Below, piece after piece: positions 42,918 through 52,604 of a DNA stretch of 64,000 nucleotides. Under the pieces are notes generated by a model. That model was not told the DNA's origin and ran no database searches. It was given only the letters and a program-made list of their open reading frames with translations. The position numbers and the translations under genes are program-made. Positions within the stretch are counted from its first letter, which is position 1, and the number at the start of each line of letters is the position of its first letter. The stretch is from an uncultured Arenicella sp. (GTDB lineage: Bacteria > Pseudomonadota > Gammaproteobacteria > Arenicellales > Arenicellaceae): positions 98,686 through 162,685 of the forward strand of contig CALINO010000013.1 of NCBI GenBank assembly GCA_938045295.1, in the 5' to 3' direction.

Positions 42918-44108
42918 CTACCCTTTTAATTGCAGCGACGAGTAAACCTTGTCTAATTGATCCACAGTTTGCTGCCATGAATGGTGCTTAGTGAAGTGCT
43001 GTAAATTGGCTCGCCTGATGTGTTCTAATTTGCTTGGGTCTTCGACCCATGATGCCAACAGCGCAGCCATTTCTTTACTGGAGTTCGCCAAGTCTGAACC
43101 TTGAGGTAAAAAGTCCCGATTGTTTTGTGTGTCAAAAGCTAATACTGGCAAACCACTGGCAAGATAGTTCAGCATTTTTCCGCTGCCTTCGCCCGAGTCG
43201 CCATGCTTGGGGTCGATGGCGATATCGGCCACGCCTAATAATGATGCTAGGCTTTCAAAAGGCACTCGCCCGGTCAGTGTGCACTGATGTGAGAGTTGAT
43301 GCTCTGTAATAAATAATTCCAAGTCTTCGGTTGGGTAACCAATAATTAAAAAGTGCACAGATTCAATGTTGCTGGAAAGCAACATTAACTCTTTCAATTC
43401 GTTTAACCCTTTGCCGTCAAGCAGGGCTCCTGAATAAGTGGCAATGACACTATTCTCAGGTAAGTTCAGTTTGTTTTTTAATGATGTTATATCAGCCGGT
43501 GACAGGGGGGCGGCCAAATCGGCGCCATCTTGCACTAATGAGATTTTGTTGCTGTCTAAGCCAAACTCAGTTTTGAATTTGCTTAGCGAATGCGATGATG
43601 AGCAAATAATGGTTTTACTCAGCCGCATTAGCGTACGTTCAATCAATGTGACTGGCCATTTTAACCACGGGCGTTTGTTAAAGCTGCCGTGAGCATCGAG
43701 TTCACCGCTCAGGCTGCCTTGCATATCGGCAATCACCGGAATGCGGCGCCAAAAAAACAATATTTTAGCTATCAAACCAATCATCAAGCCTTCGTGCAGG
43801 TGAGCATGAATAACGTTGGGTTTTTGTTTGTAAATTTCTTTTACCGCCAACAGTAGCAGCTTTAAGTCGGCCCATAACTTGTATTTATTGGGGCCAGCTT
43901 CGGTTTGTGTGTAGGCCTTGATGGTTGAGATGCGTGAGGTGTGAATGCCTTTTATCTCTCGCCCATGGTGATAAGTGCACACCAAGTTTTCGTAGCCAAG
44001 CTGTGTTAATGACCTGGCGATACCTTCAATGCGAATATGGCAGCCGCGGTCGGCAAAAAACGGCGTGGGCGCTATGTGCAGTACTAATTTTTTATTATCG
44101 TCGTGCAT
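42918..44108 (-). CDS. Glycosyltransferase, GT4 family
   Basis: 396 residues with the two-domain GT-B layout: N-terminal acceptor part (FADRGCHIRIEGIARSLTQLGY) and C-terminal GT4 donor domain (ATYSGALLDGKGLNELKELM, TGRVPFESLASLLGVADIAI, HGDSGEGSGKMLNYLASGLP with the E-x7-E motif region). ATG at 44108 is chosen because it lies five bases after the stop of the GlpD-like gene; an upstream in-frame start would overlap it. Donor and acceptor are unknown. It is the last gene of a three-gene operon with a GlpD-like dehydrogenase and an epimerase. Confidence 0.85.
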   Translation of the reverse strand: MHDDNKKLVLHIAPTPFFADRGCHIRIEGIARSLTQLGYENLVCTYHHGREIKGIHTSRISTIKAYTQTEAGPNKYKLWADLKLLLLAVKEIYKQKPNVIHAHLHEGLMIGLIAKILFFWRRIPVIADMQGSLSGELDAHGSFNKRPWLKWPVTLIERTLMRLSKTIICSSSHSLSKFKTEFGLDSNKISLVQDGADLAAPLSPADITSLKNKLNLPENSVIATYSGALLDGKGLNELKELMLLSSNIESVHFLIIGYPTEDLELFITEHQLSHQCTLTGRVPFESLASLLGVADIAIDPKHGDSGEGSGKMLNYLASGLPVLAFDTQNNRDFLPQGSDLANSSKEMAALLASWVEDPSKLEHIRRANLQHFTKHHSWQQTVDQLDKVYSSLQLKG

Positions 44109-44113
44109 GCTGA

Positions 44114-45820
44114 TTACTGCTGGCCTTGTATCGCCGTTGATGTGGCTTTTAGTTGGTCTAGGCAAGCTTGCAGTTGGGCTTGTGTGTGTTCATTGCTCCA
44201 GCCTAATCTCTCAGCCATAAGATCAGCAATAGGCGGTAGCTCATCGGGCTGAATGCCCAGCAAACCTAGAGAAGTGCGGCGGTATAAAATGTCTTGCAAG
44301 GTGTGTGCTTGTTCTCGCTCAATAGCCCATATTACTTGGCCAAAAATATCTGGCTGTGAAGCACAGATGGTTGCCTTGAGTGCGTCTTGCCCATCAATGC
44401 GGCTAATAAAATCATCAAGGTTACTGCCATAGAGCATGGCTAAGTGCTTGATTGTGGTTTCACTGTACCGGCTTTGGTACTGTTTAACTTTGTTGTTTAT
44501 AAAGGTTTTAAAACAAGAGAACTGGCTGCCGTCTAATTTGGTTTTTTCTATGCGTGCAGTATCAGAAAATTTCTGAGCGATGAGCGCTGAAGTCAATGCA
44601 GATACTTTGCGCCCAGTGGTGTATTTAGCGCCTAATGCGGTGATTAAACCGGTGACACCATTGGCCGTTTCATGGTCGGTGATTTGGTATTCGCCAGAGC
44701 CTTGGTATACGGTGCTTTTGATGTTGTCAGTGTGTAGCGGGTATAAGCCGCTGTAGCCTGAAATAATGTCGTCGCGGGTCAGTTTGACATTGGGCATGCC
44801 TTCATTAATGGCGTCTAATAGTTGCTCAACATGGTCTGAAGTAATTGATAGGTCACTATCCGCGCAGTCGGTTTCATCGTAGCTGGTGCCAATTAACGAG
44901 TAACCGCGCCAAGGAATGGCAAACACATGACGGCCGCCGCGGTCAATTTTGGCATTGCTTTGGTGTTTGGTGGTGATGGCAATGGCGTGATCGCAGATTT
45001 GGCGGGTAATAATGTGCGAGCCAACCGCAAATCCGTCTATTTTGGGGGCGTTTTTTGCATTTTTTAAAACCGAGTTTAATGAGTCGACGAATGGGCCAGC
45101 GGCATTGATGGTAAGCGTGCTTTGTATCTTAAACTCATGCCCAGTAAGTTGGTCTGTGGCGTTCACACCGCTCACTTGGCTGTCGGTGCCTAAAAAACCG
45201 TCGGCTGAAACGTGGTTGTAAATGCACGCGCCTAATTTTCTTGCGGTTTGCAAAATAGCTAACACCATGCGTTCGCTATCAAGCATGTGGCGTTCGTAAA
45301 ACACCACGCCACCGGTGTGTGATTCGTGCGTTAAATCGCAAATTTCATTCAGTTGATTCGGGCTGATGGCGTAGCTTTTGGGCAATGTTTCAGATTTGGC
45401 ATCAATCAATGAATCTTCGCCCAGACACAAGGTGCTGTACGCCAACATGCCGCATTTTAAGAAAAATTTTGAACGTTTAAAGTCTGGATAAGTAGGAACA
45501 ATAAACGGCACCGGCGTGGACAAGTGCGGTGCGGCATACACGTACTCTGCGCGCTCCAAGGCGGATTCACGCACTTTATAAAATTGAAACTGCTGTAGAT
45601 AACGAATGCCGCCATGCAATAATTTGGACGACGCGCTGGAGGTTTGGGATGCGTAGTCGCCGCGTTCAATCAGTGCTGTTTTATAGCCTTGTTGCACGCA
45701 GTGCAGGGCGAGCCAAGCGCCAGTAATGCCGCCGCCAATAATCAGAACATCAAACTGACCGTCACAGAGCTGAGTTAAGTCGCGCGATGTGAGTGTGTCA
45801 TTATTGCTATAAGAGGTCAT
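44114..45820 (-). CDS. glpD: FAD-dependent glycerol-3-phosphate dehydrogenase-like
   Basis: 568 residues. Dinucleotide-binding motif DVLIIGGGITGAWLALHC near the N-terminus and the GlpD signature SASSKLLHGGIRYLQQFQF, then LIGTSYDETDCADSD and a C-terminal helical domain (from about 430). True GlpD oxidises glycerol-3-phosphate at the membrane and passes electrons to quinone. No glpF/glpK/glpR is linked; the operon instead joins an epimerase and a glycosyltransferase, so the substrate may be a different sugar- or lipid-linked glycerol phosphate. Start at 45820 overlaps the epimerase end by 14 bases; ATG at 45829 is an alternative. Confidence 0.82.
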   Translation of the reverse strand: MTSYSNNDTLTSRDLTQLCDGQFDVLIIGGGITGAWLALHCVQQGYKTALIERGDYASQTSSASSKLLHGGIRYLQQFQFYKVRESALERAEYVYAAPHLSTPVPFIVPTYPDFKRSKFFLKCGMLAYSTLCLGEDSLIDAKSETLPKSYAISPNQLNEICDLTHESHTGGVVFYERHMLDSERMVLAILQTARKLGACIYNHVSADGFLGTDSQVSGVNATDQLTGHEFKIQSTLTINAAGPFVDSLNSVLKNAKNAPKIDGFAVGSHIITRQICDHAIAITTKHQSNAKIDRGGRHVFAIPWRGYSLIGTSYDETDCADSDLSITSDHVEQLLDAINEGMPNVKLTRDDIISGYSGLYPLHTDNIKSTVYQGSGEYQITDHETANGVTGLITALGAKYTTGRKVSALTSALIAQKFSDTARIEKTKLDGSQFSCFKTFINNKVKQYQSRYSETTIKHLAMLYGSNLDDFISRIDGQDALKATICASQPDIFGQVIWAIEREQAHTLQDILYRRTSLGLLGIQPDELPPIADLMAERLGWSNEHTQAQLQACLDQLKATSTAIQGQQ

Positions 45821-46799
45821 TTTCCTCATACCACTTAATGGTGCGGCTAACGCCTTCACGAGTGCTGATTTTCGGTTCAAAACCGATTAAATTGCGTGCC
45901 TTCTTGTTTTCAAATGCGCGTGATTTAATGAAAAACTCCACTCGCCGAGTGTGCAGCGGTGGTTCAATGCCTAAAGGTTTGCAAATGGCTTCGCACATTT
46001 TGGCAGCGAATAATAATGGGCCAATTGGTGGTGTAAAGTTTGGCTTTTTCACTCCAAGCGCATCGGCAATTGTGCCACTGAGTTCTTTTAAGGTGCTGTA
46101 TTCATTTGAGCACAAAATAAAGCGTTCGCCTGCGGCGCCAGGGTGTTCGCCGCATAAAATGATGCCGTCGGTAAGATCATCAATGTAAGACAAGTGGTAT
46201 AAGTTTTTACCGCCGCCGAATAAGGGAAAAAAACCGCGCTTAATTTGCTTGAACATTTTAAGTAAGCGCAAATCACCGGGTCCATAGATGGCGCCGGGTC
46301 TAAAAATGGTGCCGCTTAAGCCATTGTGCATTGCTTCTGCAAAAAGCTCTTCGCCAGCCAATTTGGTGCGCTGATAAATATCGCCGGGGTTGAATGGTGA
46401 CTCTTCATCCGAGGGCAGTTCTTCAATATCGCCGTGCACGCCAATGGTCGAGCAGTGAACGGTGTGGCCCACATTATGTTGTTTTGCGGCATCAATGACG
46501 TATTGAACCCCGTTAATGTTGACGTCTTCATAGTAAGAGTCTGGGTGCCCGGCGGTGCGGTACACGGCCGCAATGTGATAAATGATGTCGCAATTTTGAG
46601 CCGCGTTAATTACCGCGGCACGGTCGGTTATGTCGCCGTAAACTAATTCAACCCCGAGCTTTTTTAGTGACGTTGTATTGCCTGTTTCACGAACCAGGGC
46701 AACCACGTGATTGCCTTGTTCAGTGAGTTTTTTAGCAAGTGCGCCGCCAGTAAAACCGGTGGCTCCGGTTACTAATACCCGCTTTTTTTCATCTGTCAT
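45807..46799 (-). CDS. NAD-dependent epimerase/dehydratase (extended SDR)
   Basis: 330 residues. N-terminal NAD site VLVTGATGFTGGALAKKL, then AAVYRTAGHPDSYY, and the catalytic YQRTK motif with the preceding HCSTIGVHG strand; substrate domain follows (IFRPGAIYGPGD). These are features of sugar or sterol-type extended SDRs (for example 3-beta-HSD-like and dihydroflavonol-reductase-like proteins). Exact substrate unknown. It overlaps the GlpD-like gene by 14 bases, so the three genes are translated together. Confidence 0.85.
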   Translation of the reverse strand: MTDEKKRVLVTGATGFTGGALAKKLTEQGNHVVALVRETGNTTSLKKLGVELVYGDITDRAAVINAAQNCDIIYHIAAVYRTAGHPDSYYEDVNINGVQYVIDAAKQHNVGHTVHCSTIGVHGDIEELPSDEESPFNPGDIYQRTKLAGEELFAEAMHNGLSGTIFRPGAIYGPGDLRLLKMFKQIKRGFFPLFGGGKNLYHLSYIDDLTDGIILCGEHPGAAGERFILCSNEYSTLKELSGTIADALGVKKPNFTPPIGPLLFAAKMCEAICKPLGIEPPLHTRRVEFFIKSRAFENKKARNLIGFEPKISTREGVSRTIKWYEENDLL

Positions 46800-46962
46800 G
46801 ATGGTGAGTAAATACGTAATGAATCGATGGAATATATTATCGCGATGTTACCGTAAGCTAGGCACTATTCATACACCCGATCGCTAATAGGCGCTGCGCG
46901 CAGCAAGCAAGCCTTATATACGCTAAAATACCGTTTAACGAGTGATCAACGAATACGTAATA

Positions 46963-47721
46963 ATGGCAAAACACGGTTTATCTGAAGGCACGCTGCATGA
47001 GCAATTAACCGACGCGAACAAATCAGCGTTTGGTAAATATCAAGATTTGGCATTGGGCAGTAATAGTATTTGGTATTTGATCAAGTACGAACTCATTATG
47101 TTGTTGGCGTCTTGGGTGCCGGGTGCGCTTGGTTTGGTGTTACGTAAATTGCTGTACCCGCGCATCTTAGGGGCGGTGGGGCGCAACGTGGTGTTTGGGC
47201 AAAACGTCGCGATTCGCCATGGCGAAAAAATCACTATTGGCGACGAGGTTATTATCGATGATGGCGCTGTGCTAGACGCTAAAGGGGGTTCCAACAACGG
47301 CATCACTATTGGCGACGGCACTATTATCAGCCGAGGGGTGGTGTTGTCGTGTAAAAATAGTGATATCACCATAGGAAAAAAATGCGCGATAGGCATAAAC
47401 ACTTTGGTGCACGCGCTAGAGGGCAGTGATGTTGTCGTTGGAGATAAAGTGCTGGTGGGTGCCTTTTGTTACTTTATCGGAGGAGGGGGGTATGAGTCTG
47501 AGAGTATTGATATTCCGTTTAAGGATCAAGGGTCATTATCAAAAGGTGGGGTGAGAGTTGCTGATAACGTCTGGTTTGGCAGTAACGTTCAGGTCTTGGA
47601 TGGTGTGAGTGTGGGCACTGGTGCCATTGTTGGTGCAAGCACGGTGGTCAATAAAAATGTGATTGATTTTGCTGTAGTCGGCGGCGTGCCAATGAGGGTG
47701 TTAAAGTCTAGAAAAGACTAA
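46963..47721 (+). CDS. Acyltransferase with left-handed beta-helix repeats
   Basis: 252 residues. One hydrophobic stretch at about 30-55 (YELIMLLASWVPGALGLVLRK) suggests membrane association. Then hexapeptide repeats forming a left-handed beta-helix (ITIGDEVIIDDGAVLDAKG, ITIGKKCAIGINTLV, VWFGSNVQVLDGVSVGTGA), ending VVGGVPMRVLKSRKD. This is the maltose/galactoside O-acetyltransferase type fold, often used for lipid or glycan acetylation. The catalytic His is probably in NTLVHALEG, where one trimer loop would expose it. ATG 46963 preferred; GTG at 46942 is possible. Divergent from the epimerase. Confidence 0.82.
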   Translation: MAKHGLSEGTLHEQLTDANKSAFGKYQDLALGSNSIWYLIKYELIMLLASWVPGALGLVLRKLLYPRILGAVGRNVVFGQNVAIRHGEKITIGDEVIIDDGAVLDAKGGSNNGITIGDGTIISRGVVLSCKNSDITIGKKCAIGINTLVHALEGSDVVVGDKVLVGAFCYFIGGGGYESESIDIPFKDQGSLSKGGVRVADNVWFGSNVQVLDGVSVGTGAIVGASTVVNKNVIDFAVVGGVPMRVLKSRKD

Positions 47722-47770
47722 TACAGAATCTATGGCTATGTTTGACTTTGGCCTTTTGGTGCTGGAATAA

Positions 47771-47803
47771 AAAAGCCTATGCATGAGAAATGCATAGGCT
47801 TTT
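47771..47803. terminator. Bidirectional intrinsic terminator
   Basis: AAAAGCCTATGCAT / ATGCATAGGCTTTT, perfect 14-base arms with a five-base loop, between convergent genes ending at 47721 and 47820. Confidence 0.93.
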
Positions 47804-47819
47804 AAAGATTTCAAAAAAA

Positions 47820-48404
47820 TTAGTCGAGCAATAAATTAATTGTAGGGGTTATTGTCGGTGTCTCTGGCTCTGGCTCTGGCTCATCATCGAAAGGCACAAC
47901 GCCTTCACCCCAACGCCATAAAACAATATTGCTTCTTTCTCTGGCGTTAACGCAATTTAAGGCATCACGAGCGATACCGCTGACCATAAAACCATAAATT
48001 TCACCGTTTCGTGGTCTGAAAGTACCAATTGGAGGGCGGAAGTGGCCTGGGCCGCCGTAGGTCGATGTTTTGCGAGTGGTCACGCCGGCTCTGAGGTATT
48101 CCCAAGTGCCTGCATGCCATACACCATTAATTCTTACAAAACCCCAGACACTGGCATTTACGCGTTCGCTTGCATTAAAACGGCAATTGGTGATTGGCCA
48201 AGAGTTTCTTTTGCTGTGTTCTACAGTAATGGTGCCGCCATTAACGCCAGCTCGAAGAGTTGATGTAACCGGCCAATTTTGTACGTCTCTGTTGTTTTCA
48301 ACGAAGACAACATCACTAAAGTCTTGAGGAAAGCCCGCGTATGCGTTGCTTTGCAGCAGCAAAGTAGCCATAAGGCCTGCCGTAAGCAGATGAATTACTT
48401 TCAT
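47820..48404 (-). CDS. Secreted protein of unknown function
   Basis: 194 residues with a signal peptide (about 1-23, cleavage after AYA). The mature part is rich in Trp, Arg and Gly, with two Cys (NCRFN and NCVN) and a conserved-looking stretch HFRPPIGTFRPRNGEIYGF then MVSGIARDALNCVNARERSN. A proline- and Glu-rich tail (DDEPEPEPETPTITPT) follows. I do not recognise the family. It has its own terminator and no operon partner. Confidence 0.6.
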   Translation of the reverse strand: MKVIHLLTAGLMATLLLQSNAYAGFPQDFSDVVFVENNRDVQNWPVTSTLRAGVNGGTITVEHSKRNSWPITNCRFNASERVNASVWGFVRINGVWHAGTWEYLRAGVTTRKTSTYGGPGHFRPPIGTFRPRNGEIYGFMVSGIARDALNCVNARERSNIVLWRWGEGVVPFDDEPEPEPETPTITPTINLLLD

Positions 48405-48567
48405 AGAGTCTGAACCTTTGGTTTTATTTATGGGGGAATTGAGTTTTCATGATTCTATACCAAGCCGCGAAGGAACTCTATATCTGGCTACCTTAATAAG
48501 TGTTTAGAATTAATTTACTGGGATTGAGTATTGTTGTGCACAGATCAAATGCAGTGGGTTATAATGT

Positions 48568-49329
48568 GTGGCTGAGCTACTGAATGAACTAAGTGATGTT
48601 GTTTTGACAATTAAAAGCAAAATTGAAGACTTTCTTCGCGACTATCCAGCCCTTTTTAAGGCTGCTTCTAAGGTTTACCATACTTTTAATGGATCTTTTA
48701 GGACATTAAGCAAAGGCACCCCGGAAGCGATTCATAAAGCGTTTTCTATTATAAAAAATGAAAACCAAGGTGATATTGGCGACTATTACGAGTTTGGATT
48801 GTTCCGAGGGTACGCGTTCTTAAAAGCGTATGAGTACACTCAGCAGCTAAATATTAATGATATTCACTTTTACGGGTTTGATTCGTTTAAGGGTTTGCCA
48901 GAAACTCAAGGTATTGATGTTGCTGATGGGCGGTTTTTTGAAGGCCAATTTGCCTGCTCAAAGCAAGATGTTGAAAAGAACCTTTCTGAGCATGGCATGG
49001 ACATGTCAAAAGTGGTCTTAGTTGAAGGTTATTATGAAGACTCTTTGACCAAAGAACTGCACTCTCAACATAGCTTCAGGCCTGCTTCGGTTGTGCTACT
49101 CGATTGTGACCTTTATTCCTCAACGGTTGAAGCTCTAGCATGGGTTGATCAGTATTTGCAGGATGGCACTATTTTGTTATTGGATGATTATTTTAGTTTT
49201 GGTGATGGTGATGATTTAGGTCAGCCTAAGGCGTTGCAAGAATTCATCGACTCAAATGACCGCTACTCCATTGAGCATTTGTGGCGCTTTAGCCACAATG
49301 GTAATGCTTTTAGGCTCAGAGTTGCGTAA
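48568..49329 (+). CDS. SAM-dependent methyltransferase, TylF/MycF-like
   Basis: 253 residues, class I methyltransferase. The SAM-binding first strand and Gly loop are in DYYEFGLFRGYAFLKAYE, then FYGFDSFKGLPE (motif II), and VVLLDCDLYSSTVEALAWVD with TILLLDDYFSFGDG, which carry the metal-binding Asp residues of the TylF/MycF class. Those enzymes methylate sugar hydroxyls in macrolides and bacterial glycans. The gene starts with GTG (48568); no ATG gives the full domain. Near sugar-related genes, a glycan O-methyltransferase role is reasonable. Confidence 0.82.
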   Translation: MAELLNELSDVVLTIKSKIEDFLRDYPALFKAASKVYHTFNGSFRTLSKGTPEAIHKAFSIIKNENQGDIGDYYEFGLFRGYAFLKAYEYTQQLNINDIHFYGFDSFKGLPETQGIDVADGRFFEGQFACSKQDVEKNLSEHGMDMSKVVLVEGYYEDSLTKELHSQHSFRPASVVLLDCDLYSSTVEALAWVDQYLQDGTILLLDDYFSFGDGDDLGQPKALQEFIDSNDRYSIEHLWRFSHNGNAFRLRVA

Positions 49330-49506
49330 AGACGTGGCACTGAGTTTATCCTGATTTGTAAAACTCGATACAGTATTAGAAGCACCTCTAGAAAGGATCT
49401 AGGGCGGGCTTCAGGCGTTATTAGAGGCGCCGCCAGAAATATTAAAAGTATTTAATTAATTCTGTATTAGTTCAGTGAGCGCGCCACGATTAAGCTCTTT
49501 GTTTCA

Positions 49507-51645
49507 GTGGCGCGGTGTTTCTCGGTGGTTCGAATCATATTGAAACTGGCTTTAATGGTCGGTTGTTCCTTTATTATACTAGCCCTTCTTCTTGGGCTTT
49601 TCGGTGCTGGGATTAGTGATGCCCAACGACCGAGTGTATTCGCTGTATTAAAAAATACGTCAACAATATTAATTGTTGTTTATTGCCTTTTATATCTTGC
49701 AGGCTTGGTTATCAGAGCCTACCGCTATCGATTATTGCTCAGTCTCAGTGGCGAGAAAAATGTGCCTACGGTGCGCCAAATGTGGCTGGTCACGGGCATT
49801 CGCAATATGGTGGTTGATTTATTACCGGCACGTTTGGGTGAATTGGGGTATGTGGCGCTGTTAAATCGAGGCTATGGCGTTAAGCTGGAGCATTGCGTAA
49901 GTTCGTTGACCATCAGCGTTGCCTTTGATTTTGTGGCGCTGCTGCTGGTGGTATTGGCGATCGTTGGTTCTCAGGTGTTGGGCGTTGGGGTTCAGGGTTG
50001 GGCTATTGGCGCACTGATCATGTCATTGATTGTTGCCGGCATCGCGGTATTGGGCTTATTTGCCATTACCCCGTGGTTTGCCCGTTTGATTGACGCCAAA
50101 TTTTCCACAAAGTGGAATGCCGATTCTTTGCTGGGCAAAGCATTAGACTTATTGAATAAGTTCACCGACAGCGTGCAAAAAGTGCGTCATTCTGGCCAAA
50201 CTTTAAAGGTGTTGGTTGTTTCCGTTGTTATTCGGGCGCTTAAGTATTTAGGGTTCTTTTTATTGTTTAAAGCGGTGGCGGCACCGTCGTTTGAAAGTTT
50301 GGCGGCCTTGCCCACTGGGCATGTGATTGGCGCACTGATCGGCGGCGAAATAGGGGCGAGTTTGCCGGTGCCAACCTTTATGAGCTTTGGCGCGTATGAA
50401 GCCGGTGGTGCCCTGGTGTTTCAACTCTTGGGGGTGGCCGATCAGGCCGCTGCGGTAATTACGTTATTGTGTGTGCATATTTGGAGTCAGCTTATGGAAT
50501 ACGCTATTGGTGGGCTGTTACTGGCTTTGTTTATTTGGGTTAATCGTAAGGGCAAACAGGCCGCGGTTCTGACCGATATGGCAGGCTCACCGAAAAGAGC
50601 CAAAGCCATGGCAGCCGCTTCTTTTATTGGCGCAGGTGCTATTTTAGCGTTGGGCTCAGGCTTTTTAGCTTATCAGTTGTGGGCTGCAAGTAAATTAGGT
50701 GCGGTCAGTGCTCCAAGCTCTGGCGGTGTGGCCGACAACGTTGAAGACTGGAAACAGCTGTCTAAAGAGCATGTGAGTCGTCTCGACGGCTTTGTTGTGT
50801 TTAGCTCTAACCGCGACGGCAACCACGACATATTCAAGCTAGACTTAAGTCGTTTTGAGTTAAGTAAACTGACCAACCACCCAAATACCGAAACCTACCC
50901 ACGTATTTCGCCAAACGGAGAGAGGTTGGTGTTTGCACGCGCGCATCAAGAATGGGTATCTCAGCGTAATACCGTGGCTTGGGATGTGTATGTGTTGGAC
51001 TTGGGCACCATGCAAGAGCAAAAAGTGGGTGAAAACGGCACGGCGCCACGGTGGTTAAACAACAGTGAAATCACCTATTTGCAAGACACTAACAAAGTGC
51101 AGCGAGTGAATGTGGATACCGGCCAGTCAGGCATTGTGTTTCAAAGCGGCGTGAATAATCGCTTACCAAAACAGGCGCAGTTGCAAAACCCAAGCTTTAA
51201 TCCGCACACGTCAGTATTGGCGTACACGGCCAGGCAAAACCACATTGGCACCAACACCGGGCACTGGGGAACCGCGGTTACCTCCAGTGACAATCACCGA
51301 GGTGTAATGAACGGTTGCGAACTGGCTTGGTCGTACGATGGGCGTTATTTGTATCAGGTCAACCCCGATGCCGAGACGCTGAGAATTATGAAGCTAGACC
51401 CGCAAACGTTAGAAAGCCAAACCATGATTGATTTGGCTGGAGAGTTCAGCCACGAATACTGGCCAAAGGATTCTTCTAATGGTGAATATTTCGTGTTTGG
51501 TGCCAGCCGAGGTAAAAAGGACCATGAGCACGACACCAAAGATTATGAAATTTTCTTATGGAAAACAGGCAGTAGTGCTTCTGAAGCAACACGCCTAACA
51601 TTTCATACCGGCAATGATAATTGGCCAGACGTTTACATTCGATAA
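49507..51645 (+). CDS. Fusion: YbhN/LPG-synthase-type membrane domain plus TolB-type propeller
   Basis: 712 residues in two parts. Residues 1 to about 345 are a multi-helix membrane domain of the lysylphosphatidylglycerol-synthase/flippase (YbhN, UPF0104) type, marked by LPARLGELGYVALLNRGYG. Residues about 345-405 give one more helix. From about 420, WD40/TolB-type beta-propeller repeats begin (FVVFSSNRDGNHDIFKLDL, PRISPNGERLVFARAHQ, WSYDGRYLYQVNPDAET), which would lie on the periplasmic side. The frame is continuous and both halves look intact. The catalytic domain of true LPG synthase is absent. I infer a lipid-translocating or membrane-sensing protein with a periplasmic recognition domain. 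Start GTG 49507. Confidence 0.75.
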   Translation: MARCFSVVRIILKLALMVGCSFIILALLLGLFGAGISDAQRPSVFAVLKNTSTILIVVYCLLYLAGLVIRAYRYRLLLSLSGEKNVPTVRQMWLVTGIRNMVVDLLPARLGELGYVALLNRGYGVKLEHCVSSLTISVAFDFVALLLVVLAIVGSQVLGVGVQGWAIGALIMSLIVAGIAVLGLFAITPWFARLIDAKFSTKWNADSLLGKALDLLNKFTDSVQKVRHSGQTLKVLVVSVVIRALKYLGFFLLFKAVAAPSFESLAALPTGHVIGALIGGEIGASLPVPTFMSFGAYEAGGALVFQLLGVADQAAAVITLLCVHIWSQLMEYAIGGLLLALFIWVNRKGKQAAVLTDMAGSPKRAKAMAAASFIGAGAILALGSGFLAYQLWAASKLGAVSAPSSGGVADNVEDWKQLSKEHVSRLDGFVVFSSNRDGNHDIFKLDLSRFELSKLTNHPNTETYPRISPNGERLVFARAHQEWVSQRNTVAWDVYVLDLGTMQEQKVGENGTAPRWLNNSEITYLQDTNKVQRVNVDTGQSGIVFQSGVNNRLPKQAQLQNPSFNPHTSVLAYTARQNHIGTNTGHWGTAVTSSDNHRGVMNGCELAWSYDGRYLYQVNPDAETLRIMKLDPQTLESQTMIDLAGEFSHEYWPKDSSNGEYFVFGASRGKKDHEHDTKDYEIFLWKTGSSASEATRLTFHTGNDNWPDVYIR

Positions 51646-51840
51646 TCGTTTTTTACTTCTGGGTATGAAATATCCCCCATTTGGGGGGCGCGCGTGTTTT
51701 AAGCGCCAGCTATAGTGGTATTTCCTCAAATGCAGAGGATTGAGTCAGAAGCTATGGAACACATTCATTAGAATGTCCCAAGGATGGGGCTTTAGCTGTT
51801 TTATTATTTACACGGTGAATTGATGAACCAGCTTTGTGCG

Positions 51841-52167
51841 TTAATGCTGGTCAATAAAACGGTCAATAAGCTTATTGGTTTGAGCAATAATTTTTTCGTT
51901 GAACGATGAATTTTTGTCTTTGACCGGTGTTTTCAATTCGTTTTGCTTACGCATTTCAATACGCAGTTCATTGTGCAAATCGACCAATCTTTGGTCAGAT
52001 GTGGCGTGCGCAATGAGTGACATTTTTTGTAATATGTCCCGATCTTGCAGTCGCAGCGTGTGACCTTCGGCGTTGTTCGACAGCCGAATAAACTGTGCCA
52101 TTAAATTAACGCACTTTGCGTTTAACGGCAGGTGTTTCCTATGTTCGTGTCCTTTTTTGATGACCAT
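51841..52167 (-). CDS. Conserved-looking small protein, unknown
   Basis: 108 residues, soluble, mostly helical and basic at the start (MVIKKGHEHRKHLPLNAK), with a Lys/Asn-rich end. I do not recognise a family. A ribosome-binding site is weak (AGGGTTATGG just before the ATG). It lies alone between the propeller fusion and the kinase operon. Coding character looks plausible but not certain. Confidence 0.45.
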   Translation of the reverse strand: MVIKKGHEHRKHLPLNAKCVNLMAQFIRLSNNAEGHTLRLQDRDILQKMSLIAHATSDQRLVDLHNELRIEMRKQNELKTPVKDKNSSFNEKIIAQTNKLIDRFIDQH

Positions 52168-52604
52168 AACCCTAACCCTGATTTTTAAAAACGACTAAAA
52201 ACATTGGGAGACCCAATTCAACCAATGTCCACTAAATATACAATAATTGGACTAAATGAGCAAAAGCTGTAAGATGAGTGGGCAGATTGTGGGCTTTGCA
52301 GACTTATGTAAGTTTTCGCTTGTTTACAATCTAGTCTTGAGTAAATGGTATTATTCATGCCTTTCTTAAATTGCGTTTATAGGGTGTATTCATGTGTTCA
52401 TGGAGTGTATTCGCAAGCAGTAGATAGAGTAAAAAGACATAAAGTAATGAGTAAAAGTCTTATATTTTGTCGATTGGAATTGGAGCGTGGTGTTTTTTGG
52501 TTAACCATGATGGTTGCTAACTAATACTTCAAATGTAGGGTGATGGCATTGTGTTGTGTTTGTTGCCGTCGGGTTGAGATAGCTATCTGACACGGGGTGT
52601 AGAT
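52168..52604. other. Intergenic region upstream of the kinase-Amt operon
   Basis: 437 bases. Contains the operon promoter, not identified. No sigma-54 -24/-12 (GG-N10-GC) motif was seen, notable for a possible nitrogen-related operon. No hairpin terminator, repeat or small gene is evident. Confidence 0.5.

Noticed and set aside
52168..52604. Sigma-54 promoter for the kinase-Amt operon
   Set aside because: I found no GG-N10-GC motif with the expected flanks in the 437-base region.
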